Assembly: GCA_023429825.1 (NCBI GenBank)
Contig: JAEZDC010000007.1
Span: forward strand, 1 to 47,029
Length of the DNA: 47,029 nt
Reading direction: 5' to 3'
Source: Bacteroidota bacterium
GTDB lineage: Bacteria > Bacteroidota > Bacteroidia > Chitinophagales > Chitinophagaceae
Of the stretch, positions 17,945 to 25,250 are shown piece by piece; positions within the stretch are counted from its first letter, which is position 1, and every line of letters starts with the position of its first letter. Both the position numbers and the translations under genes were made by a program. The notes under the pieces were generated by a model that worked only from the letters and a program-made list of their open reading frames with translations, was not told the origin of the DNA and did no database searches.

Positions 17945-18007
17945 AATCATTCAATGAATGGAAGATCGCCTTGTACAAATCGTTCAATGAATAGTAAAAA
18001 TCATTCA
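17945..18007. promoter_or_regulatory. Phased direct repeats, candidate AraC-type operator
   Basis: AATCATTCAATGAAT at 17945, AATCGTTCAATGAAT at 17978 and a shorter AATCATTCA at 17999. Start-to-start distances are 33 and 21 bases, close to three and two helical turns. They lie between the AraC-type gene and the DUF4242 gene it may control. AraC proteins typically bind tandem direct repeats on one DNA face. Confidence 0.5.
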
Positions 18008-18011
18008 GCCA

Positions 18012-19109
18012 TTATTGGAGCAGCTCCACGTAGTTCATGGGCAATAACCCATATTTCTTTTTGAAGCATTTAGTAAAGTAGGACGGACTGGTGAACCCTG
18101 AATCAAATGTTACCTGCGAGATATTATAAAACTGCTTCTTCATCATCTCCCTGGCCTTCTCCAGCCTAAACTCCTTTACCAGCAGATTAGGGGATAACCC
18201 CGTGAGTCCAATCGTCTTCCTGTACAATTGCGATTTGCTCATCGCCATTGATTGGCAATAATCATCAAGGTTAAAGTCCGGGGCCTGCCAATGTGCCTCC
18301 AGTGTATCGAATAATTGCACCAGTAATATTTCATCTCCCGGTGAAACTGAAAAAAATGAATGATCCCTGTCCACCAGAACATCTTTTGCTACCAGTTCTT
18401 TTACAGCATTGCTGAGTATGATGCAGGATGGTGTAGCAACCGAACTTAGATATTTAGCCAGCTTTATAGTGTCGCCGAAGAGATCGTCATCGTTGCCAAC
18501 TGGTTCTCCTGCATTAATGGCTATCTTGAAGCCAAGAGATGCAGCATATTGTTCCATTTCAACTTGTAAAGCCGTTGCACAAGCCACAGCATCCTTAGCT
18601 GAAGTAAATGAGATGATGAAGCCGATGCCTGGGTGCTCTACTTCTCTCCCATTGTAGCCAGGCAAAGTCTTCCTGACTGCATGGTTGTGTTTTCGAAGCA
18701 GATCGTTGGCTTCGCTAGTGCCCAAAGCCTGCCTGAGTAATATTGGATCAATTATTTTGGTAACCAATATTATCCGAAGAGATGGATCATGAAAAACCTT
18801 AAGGCCATCCGGGGTTACTACAGCATCGTTGGGATCGTATATTCTGCCTAAGAAAGATTCTACAAGATCATTGCGCACTTCTATGATCTTATTTGGAATA
18901 AGACCATGCGCTTCTCCATGCAGCTTTTCAACGGTCTCTTTATCAGGAGCGTCGATAAGACAAAAGATTGTTCCTCTGCTTTCATCTATCCAATAGGTCA
19001 TGCACTTACAACTGTACTTTTCCTGGTGAAAAAGATCTTTGCGATGAGCATCTGCGACATCTTTAGCATTTACTCCAGGAACAATATGTATATCCATGAA
19101 GATGGGCAT
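18012..19109 (-). CDS. AraC-family regulator with DUF4242 and cyclase-like sensor domains
   Basis: 365 residues from the ATG at 19109; the longer open frame adds a cysteine-rich stretch unlike DUF4242. Three parts: DUF4242 at about 1-80 (MDIHIVPGVNAKDVADAHRK), a class III nucleotide-cyclase-like domain at about 110-260 (GDTIKLAKYLSSVATPSCII matches the GDTVNLAARL-type region), and an AraC DNA-binding domain at about 270-365 (SKSQLYRKTIGLTG, VTFDSGFTSPSYFTKCFKKKYG). By eye the two metal-binding aspartates of active cyclases are replaced (VTKIID and EHPGIG), so it is probably a sensor, not an enzyme. It is cytoplasmic, lies upstream of an exported DUF4242 gene, and is divergent from the DoxX-like gene. 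Confidence 0.83.
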   Translation of the reverse strand: MPIFMDIHIVPGVNAKDVADAHRKDLFHQEKYSCKCMTYWIDESRGTIFCLIDAPDKETVEKLHGEAHGLIPNKIIEVRNDLVESFLGRIYDPNDAVVTPDGLKVFHDPSLRIILVTKIIDPILLRQALGTSEANDLLRKHNHAVRKTLPGYNGREVEHPGIGFIISFTSAKDAVACATALQVEMEQYAASLGFKIAINAGEPVGNDDDLFGDTIKLAKYLSSVATPSCIILSNAVKELVAKDVLVDRDHSFFSVSPGDEILLVQLFDTLEAHWQAPDFNLDDYCQSMAMSKSQLYRKTIGLTGLSPNLLVKEFRLEKAREMMKKQFYNISQVTFDSGFTSPSYFTKCFKKKYGLLPMNYVELLQ

Positions 19110-19243
19110 GGCAGCGGGTGTTGAGCAGGCTAAGGTACACCATCCCAAACACGGTCGGGTCACATGAATAGGTGTTTTTTGGCCGTGTAAAAGAGAGCGA
19201 TTGATTATCACTAAACTTTTATCTTCATCGCAGAGTTATACTT

Positions 19244-19960
19244 ATGTTCTTTCTTACACGCATCGATAAGCTTCATTTACAAACAAGATCTAACAGGTGG
19301 CTGCAGTACTTCACTGTGTTTGTACGGATTGCCCTGGCGGCTGGATTTATTCCATCAGGGTTAGTTAAGATCATGGGCGAGCCGTTTACCGGGCTAACTG
19401 AAATGCATCCGATGGGCCACTACTTGTTAGCATGGTATCGCACAGGCTGGTATTACACTTTTGTGGGTGTGATGCAACTTACTGCTGCGCTTTTGTTGCT
19501 GATACCACGAACGGCCACATTAGGAGCGATCATCTACTTCCCTATTATACTTAATATATGCCTGCTCTCCTTATCCGTTCGTTTTGAAGGATCACTTGTT
19601 TCATCTCCATTAATGGTATTAGCCAATTTTTATTTATTCTGGTGGGATTATCACAAGTTGAAATACATTTTTCCTTTCAATCATCGTACAGCTAGTAACG
19701 CTTTGCCCATACAAACAAGCAACAGGTTTCCGATTAAATTCTTTACCGGTGGTTTTATCACTCTTGCCACGGTAGTGTTGTCGCTTGCGTTCGGATATGA
19801 TATTTATCCACGAAACCATATTAAAGATTGCAATAGCCAATGCGAAGGGAGTGATCATCCTAAAGCCTGTTACGATTTCTGCGATTGTATTCACAAACAA
19901 GGGCAATCGCTGGATAGTTGTTTGAAGGTGTATAATAATGCAATTAAAGCTGGCAAGTAA
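19244..19960 (+). CDS. DoxX-like membrane protein with cysteine-rich tail
   Basis: 238 residues. The first about 140 form a four-helix DoxX-like membrane domain (VRIALAAGFIPSGLVKIMGEPF, YTFVGVMQLTAALLLLIPRTATLGAIIYFPIILNICLL). A further hydrophobic segment near 165-185 precedes a tail with six to seven cysteines (DCNSQCEG...ACYDFCDCIHKQ...DSC), probably outside the cytoplasm, where disulfides could form. TATCTTCA about 20 bases before the ATG, preceded by TTG, may be its promoter. Its stop overlaps the ATG of the next gene by one base (TAATG), so both are co-translated. The role is unknown; DoxX relatives are linked to redox or respiratory functions. Confidence 0.78.
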   Translation: MFFLTRIDKLHLQTRSNRWLQYFTVFVRIALAAGFIPSGLVKIMGEPFTGLTEMHPMGHYLLAWYRTGWYYTFVGVMQLTAALLLLIPRTATLGAIIYFPIILNICLLSLSVRFEGSLVSSPLMVLANFYLFWWDYHKLKYIFPFNHRTASNALPIQTSNRFPIKFFTGGFITLATVVLSLAFGYDIYPRNHIKDCNSQCEGSDHPKACYDFCDCIHKQGQSLDSCLKVYNNAIKAGK

Positions 19961-20760
19961 TGAATTCGTATTTTGAATATACAGACCAGCTAGGAAACAT
20001 TATAAAACTTCCTCTCAAACCTCAAAGAATCATCTCACTGGTTCCCTCTCAAACAGAATTATTATTTGACTTAGGGCTGGATGAAGAAGTTATTGGCATC
20101 ACTAAATTTTGCATTCATCCAAATAAATGGTTTATAAGCAAACCCAGGGTTGGCGGAACGAAAAATATAAATATTGAAAAGATAAAATCACTTCAGCCGG
20201 ACCTGATCATTGCGAATAAAGAAGAGAACGTAAAAGAACAGATCGAAGCATTGCAGGAGTTTGCTCCGGTTTGGACAAGCGATGTAAATAATTTGGATGA
20301 GGCTTTAAAAATGATTCAATCCGTTGGTGAGATGGTTGATAAAGCTGAAAAGTCAAGATCGATTATTAATAATATTAAAAGAGGATTCGAATTAGCCAGG
20401 CCCTTTAATACAGAATTGACTGCAGCATATCTTATCTGGAAAGAACCTTACATGACCGTTGGCAGAGATACATTCATTAATGATATGTTACAAAGAGTTG
20501 GTCTTAAGAACGCATTCTCCGGGTATACGCGTTATCCTGAAATAAGTCTCGAAGAGATTGCTTCATCTCAATGCGAGGTAGTTATGTTATCATCCGAGCC
20601 TTATCCTTTCAAAGAAAAACATATCAGCGAATTGCAATCTTTTCTACCCAATAAAAAGATCATATTGGTGGATGGTGAAATGTTCAGTTGGTATGGCAGC
20701 CGCTTACAATACGCACCCCGATATTTTTTGCAGCTAAGAGATAAAATCAATGAACTATAA
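19960..20760 (+). CDS. BtuF-like metal/cobalamin-binding fold protein without signal peptide
   Basis: 266 residues of the helical-backbone periplasmic-binding fold seen in BtuF/FhuD/TroA-like proteins: PQRIISLVPSQTELLFDLGL, VGGTKNINIEKIKSLQPDLIIANKEEN, the long central helix and the second lobe (YLIWKEPYMTVGRDTFINDMLQRVGLKNAF, RYPEISLEEIASSQCEVVMLSSEPYPF). It lacks a signal peptide or lipobox and starts directly with the fold, so it should stay in the cytoplasm. No permease or ATPase gene is nearby. It is coupled to the DoxX-like gene and followed 20 bases later by a kinase-like gene. Its substrate is unknown. Confidence 0.82.
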   Translation: MNSYFEYTDQLGNIIKLPLKPQRIISLVPSQTELLFDLGLDEEVIGITKFCIHPNKWFISKPRVGGTKNINIEKIKSLQPDLIIANKEENVKEQIEALQEFAPVWTSDVNNLDEALKMIQSVGEMVDKAEKSRSIINNIKRGFELARPFNTELTAAYLIWKEPYMTVGRDTFINDMLQRVGLKNAFSGYTRYPEISLEEIASSQCEVVMLSSEPYPFKEKHISELQSFLPNKKIILVDGEMFSWYGSRLQYAPRYFLQLRDKINEL

Positions 20761-20780
20761 ACTGTACTTATCTTTAACGC

Positions 20781-21830
20781 ATGCAGCAGGATATTGATAA
20801 GCCGTCGAAGAAAAAACCGTTCTTTCCCATCAATAAACAACTGAGAAAGTATCTAAGATCACAGGGAAGGGATATGGACCTTCCCGTTTCATATAATGAG
20901 CTGCTCAACATCACTTACTCGGTTTCTTTAAAAGATAAGCAAGGCAACGATACACTCTGGGAAAAAGCGTTGTACGATATGAAGGAATGGGAACATTTAA
21001 GAGAAGGCCTTGTTCAACTATATGCAATAATCAAAACCGAAGGTGAACTTACTTTCACTAAACATTTAGACGTTGCAAGAGTAGATTATTGCACTTTCGG
21101 TAATTCCAATCCCTTCCGCATTCGCATCATCAATAAGTTCAACGACAACTACGATCATTATTATATTAAGAAAGAAGATGCTTCAAGGGTGTATGGTTTG
21201 GAACTTGAACATTTACTCTCTCCCAACAGCTTGAATTTTCTTACAGGCAGGGAAACTTTGGTGGAAGAACATGTTGCAGGAATACCCGGCGATATTTTTA
21301 TTAAAGATCATCTTGAAAGACCTGAGACCAATAAGATCCGTTTGGCTAAAGAGTTCGTAAAGTTTAACGAACGATGTTTTGTTCGATTATTAGGCGATAT
21401 GCGTAGCTATAATTTTGTAGTAGATATCACCCCTGATATTGAAGACTACCAATACCGCATCCGTGCCATTGATTTCGACCAGCAATCTTATGAAGGGCGA
21501 AGGAATTTATACCTGCCACAGTTCTTCAAAGAGAACAACCCGCTGGTAGAACTTTGCATGAAATACCTGAACAAAGACAGCATTGAACAATACCAGGCGG
21601 AAGAGCGCACCCTGATGGCTTACCGTTTTACAGCGTCTCGCTACCGCATAGCGGAACTGCTCGACATCATGTCGAAGGACAGGATATCCACCCCTGAGAA
21701 GCAGGCACAGTTGAGAACGCAGCTTGCCGAACATTTTCAAACCAGTGATTTTGACCCAGCCCAGACAATGGGCGACCTGGTGAAGCTATCACTGAAGCAT
21801 TCGCTGAAAAAGAGTTTGAACTTAAAGTGA
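20781..21830 (+). CDS. Conserved protein with kinase-like motifs, function unknown
   Basis: 349 residues, no signal peptide, very charged. By eye the residue pattern of a kinase fold can be traced: YYIKKED (K130/K131), LELEHLL (E141/E143), a hinge-like EEHVAGIPGD, RLLGDMRSYNFVV (D206, N211) and RAIDFDQQ (D231, D233). The catalytic-loop spacing GDxxxxN and the later IDFD resemble HipA-, APH- or lipid-kinase-like families rather than classic protein kinases. The C-terminus is lysine/leucine rich (VKLSLKHSLKKSLNLK). It is the third gene of the DoxX-like - BtuF-like unit. A decayed copy of its C-terminus lies 0.4 kb downstream. I recognise no named family with certainty. Confidence 0.7.
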   Translation: MQQDIDKPSKKKPFFPINKQLRKYLRSQGRDMDLPVSYNELLNITYSVSLKDKQGNDTLWEKALYDMKEWEHLREGLVQLYAIIKTEGELTFTKHLDVARVDYCTFGNSNPFRIRIINKFNDNYDHYYIKKEDASRVYGLELEHLLSPNSLNFLTGRETLVEEHVAGIPGDIFIKDHLERPETNKIRLAKEFVKFNERCFVRLLGDMRSYNFVVDITPDIEDYQYRIRAIDFDQQSYEGRRNLYLPQFFKENNPLVELCMKYLNKDSIEQYQAEERTLMAYRFTASRYRIAELLDIMSKDRISTPEKQAQLRTQLAEHFQTSDFDPAQTMGDLVKLSLKHSLKKSLNLK

Positions 21831-21995
21831 GGGCCGGTTCAGCTGCCAACGCCCTTAGAACATTTACCTCCTGTCTCCTACATTCCATTTATATACTTAC
21901 GTTGGCGCAGATGGTCTGCGACTCAACCTTAAGATGTAAATATCACTGCCTTATCGCCTGCAGTTTTATCATTGAGATACAGTTGTACATATTTA

Positions 21996-22101
21996 AACCA
22001 GGGCTTCCCTCCAGATATCCCGCCTTTATAAAAGAGTGGCTCAAATACGGGATATAGGCGGGATATCTACGGGATATCATTGGAGTTTCCATACCCTGGT
22101 T
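21996..22101. repeat. Nested inverted repeat, MITE-like or structured RNA element
   Basis: Outer arms AACCAGGG (21996) and CCCTGGTT (22094-22101) enclose inner arms AGATATCCCGCCT (22013) and AGGCGGGATATCT (ending 22068). A second right-hand CGGGATATC at 22070-22078 allows an alternative pairing with the same left arm. No ORF of interest is inside. The surrounding 21831-22400 region has no intact gene. Confidence 0.6.
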
Positions 22102-22203
22102 ACATTACAAATGAGTAGGCAGGTAACAACATAAACATTACAATGGTACTGGATGATAAATAGTGCTTGCAAGTAATCCGGCCTGGCGTGTATAGCATGG
22201 GCA

Positions 22204-22329
22204 TTTCAAACACAGGATTTCAATTCAGTGAAATTATCTATGAAGCATTCACTTAAGAAGCGCCTCAACCCGAAGAGAATTATCGAACTGTGCTTTCAAT
22301 TTGCTGATGAAAGTCTTTTTTCTCCTTAG
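22204..22329 (+). pseudogene. C-terminal remnant of a duplicate of the kinase-like gene
   Basis: Translation in this frame gives FQTQDFNS then VKLSMKHSLKKRLNPK, against FQTSDFDP...VKLSLKHSLKKSLNLK at the end of the intact gene, with about six residues deleted between the two blocks. The frame then runs past the parental stop to a TAG at 22327-22329. An in-frame stop lies at 22174, and no further homology to the gene could be seen upstream. It is therefore a truncated relic. Confidence 0.75.
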
Positions 22330-22340
22330 CAGCCACTGCC

Positions 22341-22348
22341 TATATTTG
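22341..22348 (+). promoter_or_regulatory. Candidate -7 element of the class I aldolase gene (TATATTTG)
   Basis: Exact match to TAnnTTTG, the same octamer as before the tRNA-Arg. It would give a leader of about 110 bases before the ATG at 22470, including the dispersed-repeat copy at 22377-22425. No convincing -33 element was found. Confidence 0.45.
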
Positions 22349-22376
22349 CCCAACTTTTAACGGACGATGTAGCGCT

Positions 22377-22425
22377 GTTTGCTGAGTAAAAAATCCAACA
22401 GTACAAGTGAGTGACACAACGAAGC
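22377..22425 (+). repeat. Dispersed intergenic repeat, copy D
   Basis: TTTGCTGAG, then CAACAGTACAAGTG and GAGTGACACAACGAAGC, match the two halves of the element at 43434-43513: CAGTACAAGTG on its plus strand and the identical 17-mer GAGTGACACAACGAAGC on its minus strand. The copy lies in the leader of the aldolase gene, and a GTG inside it opens a false N-terminal extension. Confidence 0.65.
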
Positions 22426-22469
22426 TAAATAGCAGCACCACAGCTCGTCCTCAAAAAATTACTCAAACT

Positions 22470-23528
22470 ATGGCAAATCAAAAAATTCTGGAACTTCTTG
22501 GAAAAGACGCTGAGTATTTACTGAATTACCAGTCGAAAACAGTTGATAAAAGTCAATTGCATTTACCTTCTGGCGACCATATGGACAAGATCTGGAGCCA
22601 AAGCAATCGCAACAACCAGGTTTTGCGTAGCATGGATCAGTTGTTGAATCACGGTCGTTTGGCGGGAACTGGTTACTGCTCGATATTTCCTGTTGACCAG
22701 GGAATTGAGCACAGCGGCGGAAGTGCATTTGCCCCCAATCCTATTTATTTCGATCCTGAGAACATTGTGAAACTGGCTATTGAAGGTGGTTGTAATGGTG
22801 TAGCTTCTACTTACGGTGTACTGGGAATTTTGAGCCGTAAATATGCCCATAAGATCCCTTTCATTGTAAAGATCAATCACAATGAGTTTTTAAGTATGCC
22901 CAATAAATTTGATCAGACCATGTTCGGTACCGTTAAAAGTGCCTGGAATATGGGGGCGATCGGTGTAGGTGCTACTATTTACTGGGGTAGTGCAGAAAGC
23001 GCAAGACAACTTAAAGAGGTGGCTGAAGCTTTTGAATTGGCTCATGAGCTGGGAATGATGACCATATTATGGTGTTATCTCCGCAATAATTCCTTTAAAG
23101 TAGAAGGAACAGACTACCATACTTCTGCTGATATGACCGGACAAGCTAACCACTTGGGTGTCACGCTACAAGCTGATATTATTAAACAAAAACTCCCCAC
23201 TAACAACGGCGGTTACCTGGCCACTAAACACGGTAAGACCAGCCAGTTGGTATACGATAAACTCACCACTGAACACCCTATCGATCTTTGCCGTTACCAG
23301 TTGCTGAATTGCTATAATGGTAGAGTTGGACTGATCAATTCAGGCGGCGAAAGTAAAGGTGCCAGCGACCTCCAGGAAGCAGTTTACACCGCTGTGGTTA
23401 ATAAGAGAGCCGGTGGCATGGGGCTCATCCTTGGCCGTAAAGCTTTCCAAAAACCTATTGAAGAAGGTATCAAATTGCTCAATGCTACACAGGATGTTTA
23501 CCTGGATAACACGATCACTATTGCATAA
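22470..23528 (+). CDS. fbaB: Class I fructose-bisphosphate aldolase (FbaB/DhnA type)
   Basis: 352 residues from the ATG at 22470 (MANQKILELLGKD). A GTG 21 codons upstream keeps the frame open but lies inside a dispersed repeat, so it is rejected as start. The enzyme splits fructose 1,6-bisphosphate into dihydroxyacetone phosphate and glyceraldehyde 3-phosphate by Schiff-base chemistry. Visible signatures are FPVDQGIEHSGGSAF, FIVKINHNEFL, MMTILWCYLRNNSF, RYQLLNCYNGRVGLINSGG and KRAGGMGLILGRKAFQ, close to the E. coli FbaB C-terminal half. Cytoplasmic; monocistronic with its own terminator. It probably serves glycolysis/gluconeogenesis. Confidence 0.93.
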   Translation: MANQKILELLGKDAEYLLNYQSKTVDKSQLHLPSGDHMDKIWSQSNRNNQVLRSMDQLLNHGRLAGTGYCSIFPVDQGIEHSGGSAFAPNPIYFDPENIVKLAIEGGCNGVASTYGVLGILSRKYAHKIPFIVKINHNEFLSMPNKFDQTMFGTVKSAWNMGAIGVGATIYWGSAESARQLKEVAEAFELAHELGMMTILWCYLRNNSFKVEGTDYHTSADMTGQANHLGVTLQADIIKQKLPTNNGGYLATKHGKTSQLVYDKLTTEHPIDLCRYQLLNCYNGRVGLINSGGESKGASDLQEAVYTAVVNKRAGGMGLILGRKAFQKPIEEGIKLLNATQDVYLDNTITIA

Positions 23529-23534
23529 ACAATC

Positions 23535-23578
23535 TTACTCAAGCTTCTCTTTGATGTGAGGGGCTTGAGTAAATTTTA
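23535..23578 (+). terminator. Terminator of the aldolase gene
   Basis: Perfect 10-bp stem TTACTCAAGC/GCTTGAGTAA with a further CTC/GAG pairing inside the loop, followed by ATTTTATT. It starts six bases past the stop codon. Confidence 0.75.
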
Positions 23579-23583
23579 TTGAC

Positions 23584-23632
23584 CAGGCTGCATCGCTATT
23601 GTTGGCGTTCCTTGCGTCGCTCCCAAAGGTTC
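23584..23632 (-). repeat. Possible dispersed-repeat relative, copy G
   Basis: Read minus, GGGAGCGACGCAAGG then AATAGCGATGCAGCCTGG recalls the GCGACGCAACAG-GCGATGCCATG core of copies A and E, with an enlarged centre. The similarity is limited. The remaining bases up to accD hold only TATCTTCA at 23695-23702, a weak -7 candidate. Confidence 0.35.
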
Positions 23633-23726
23633 AGGACGTGCTATAACCAGGAGTTATCAGGGAAGGCCCAAATCAAGCCTCACGAAATAATAACTATCTT
23701 CAATTCCCCATAGCAAAAACCAGCTA

Positions 23727-24644
23727 ATGAAGAAAGAGCAAACAGAGGATATAGAATCAAACTTGACCGGTAACGATACCGGCGGCAATGAAACCAGGCC
23801 AAAATGGTATCAACGCCTTAGAAAAGGTATTACCACTTCCACTGCAGATAAAAAAGAAACCCCTGAAGGGCTTTGGACCAAGTGCCCCGAATGCAATCAC
23901 ATTACCACAACCAAAGACCTGGAAGAGGCTTACTATGTTTGCCCTAAATGCGATTATCATCATCGCATCGGTAGCGAAGAATATTATGATATCATTTTTG
24001 ATAATCACGAATACGAAGAGCTGTTTGAAAATATTCAAAGCAAAGATTTTCTCGGATTCACAGATCTGAAGCCGTATAAAAGAAGATTGGAGGAAATCTA
24101 TTCCAAAACAGATCTTAAAGATTCAATGCGGGTGGCTGTGGGTAAGGCTAATGGTGAAGGATTAGTTTGCGCCTGTATGGATTTTGAATTTATAGGTGGT
24201 TCCTTAGGCAGCGTAATGGGTGAAAAGTTCAGCCGTGCAGTTGATTATTGCCTCGAGCACAAGCTTCCTTACCTGGTAATATGTAAGAGTGGCGGGGCGA
24301 GAATGATGGAATCAGCTTTTAGTTTAATGCAGTTGGCGAAAACCAGCGGTAAGCTCTCTCAATTAAGCGATGCAAAGCTTCCATATATCTCCTTACTTAC
24401 TGATCCTACATTCGGTGGTATCTCCGCCAGCTTTGGAATGCTGGGCGATTTAAATATTGCTGAGCCAGGTGCTTTGATCGGTTTTGCCGGACCCAGGGTT
24501 ATTAAAGAAACGATCAAGAAAGATCTTCCACCTGGTTTTCAAAGAAGTGAATTCTTACTCGAGCATGGATTTCTTGATTTTATTGTGAACAGAAAAGATT
24601 TGAAGGATAAGTTAGCTCAGGTAATCAAATTGTTCAGGAGTTAA
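23727..24644 (+). CDS. accD: Acetyl-CoA carboxylase carboxyltransferase subunit beta
   Basis: 305 residues. AccD with AccA moves the carboxyl group from biotin to acetyl-CoA, giving malonyl-CoA for fatty acid synthesis. A treble-clef zinc finger is complete (C53, C56, C72, C75). The crotonase-fold carboxyltransferase domain follows with GGSLGSVMGEKFSRA, VICKSGGARMMES, LTDPTFGGISASFGMLGD and EPGALIGFAGPRVI. The first 45 residues are a polar extension beyond the usual start of the family's conserved region. No accA or accBC gene is adjacent. A terminator follows within 25 bases, overlapping a probable promoter for smpB. Confidence 0.96.
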   Translation: MKKEQTEDIESNLTGNDTGGNETRPKWYQRLRKGITTSTADKKETPEGLWTKCPECNHITTTKDLEEAYYVCPKCDYHHRIGSEEYYDIIFDNHEYEELFENIQSKDFLGFTDLKPYKRRLEEIYSKTDLKDSMRVAVGKANGEGLVCACMDFEFIGGSLGSVMGEKFSRAVDYCLEHKLPYLVICKSGGARMMESAFSLMQLAKTSGKLSQLSDAKLPYISLLTDPTFGGISASFGMLGDLNIAEPGALIGFAGPRVIKETIKKDLPPGFQRSEFLLEHGFLDFIVNRKDLKDKLAQVIKLFRS

Positions 24645-24660
24645 TGTGTTTTCAGAATAT

Positions 24661-24668
24661 TACATTTG
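24661..24668 (+). promoter_or_regulatory. Probable smpB -7 element (TACATTTG)
   Basis: Exact TAnnTTTG match placed 29 bases before the smpB ATG and directly against the left arm of the accD terminator. The expected start of transcription, about 5-8 bases on, falls inside that arm. Confidence 0.55.
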
Positions 24669-24697
24669 TCCCGCTTTTAATAGCGGGATTTTTATTT
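24669..24697 (+). terminator. Intrinsic terminator of accD, ending at the smpB start codon
   Basis: Perfect 7-bp stem TCCCGCT/AGCGGGA with a 6-base loop and the tail TTTTTATTT. The tail is immediately followed by the smpB ATG at 24698. Confidence 0.8.
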
Positions 24698-25138
24698 ATG
24701 GCAAAGGAAATTTCAAACAGGCAGGCGTATTTCAATTACCACATAGAAGATAAGTATGTGGCTGGCGTTGTTTTATTGGGAACGGAGGTTAAATCAATCC
24801 GGGATGGCAAAGTGAGTTTCAATGATGCGTTTTGTTTATTTGAGAAAAAGGAACTCTGGCTGAGAGGCATGTACATAGCTGAATATTCTCACGGCACTGC
24901 GAACAATCATATCGCAGTACACGACCGGAAATTACTCCTCACTAAAAGAGAACTTAAACGGCTTCAACAGTCGCTGAAAGAGAAAGGGCTGACGATAGTG
25001 CCTTTAAAAGTTTTTTTTACTGAAAAAAGCCTGGTAAAAGTGGAGATCGGGTTAGGCAAAGGAAAAAAACTGCATGATAAAAGAGACACTATTAAACAGA
25101 GAGACACTGAAAGAGAGATCAAAAGATATTTAAAATAG
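24698..25138 (+). CDS. smpB: SsrA-binding protein SmpB
   Basis: 146 residues. SmpB carries tmRNA to stalled ribosomes for trans-translation. The OB-like core is typical: FNYHIEDKYVAGVVLLGTEVKSIRDGKVSFNDAF, the GMYIAEYSHG region, and KRELKRLQQSLKEKGLTIVPLKVFF. The basic tail GKGKKLHDKRDTIKQRDTEREIKRYLK is the part that enters the ribosomal channel. The frame is open 18 codons farther upstream, but that part would be translated from the terminator hairpin, so the ATG at 24698 is preferred; it matches the usual SmpB N-terminus. No ssrA gene was found in the window. Confidence 0.96.
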   Translation: MAKEISNRQAYFNYHIEDKYVAGVVLLGTEVKSIRDGKVSFNDAFCLFEKKELWLRGMYIAEYSHGTANNHIAVHDRKLLLTKRELKRLQQSLKEKGLTIVPLKVFFTEKSLVKVEIGLGKGKKLHDKRDTIKQRDTEREIKRYLK

Positions 25139-25250
25139 ATTTATTCATTCCTGTGAATAACAACAATGCAACTTTTCATCTTATCCACTTCCTTTAGGAT
25201 ACCTTTCGCCCAAACTAACTTACATCCTCATCTAGCATGATTATTGGTTA

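Noticed and set aside
22407..22469. GTG start and 21-residue N-terminal extension of the aldolase
   Set aside because: The stretch is a copy of a dispersed repeat and the family starts at the ATG at 22470.
24644..24697. 18-residue N-terminal extension of SmpB
   Set aside because: It would be read from the terminator hairpin of accD; the conserved SmpB sequence begins at 24698.
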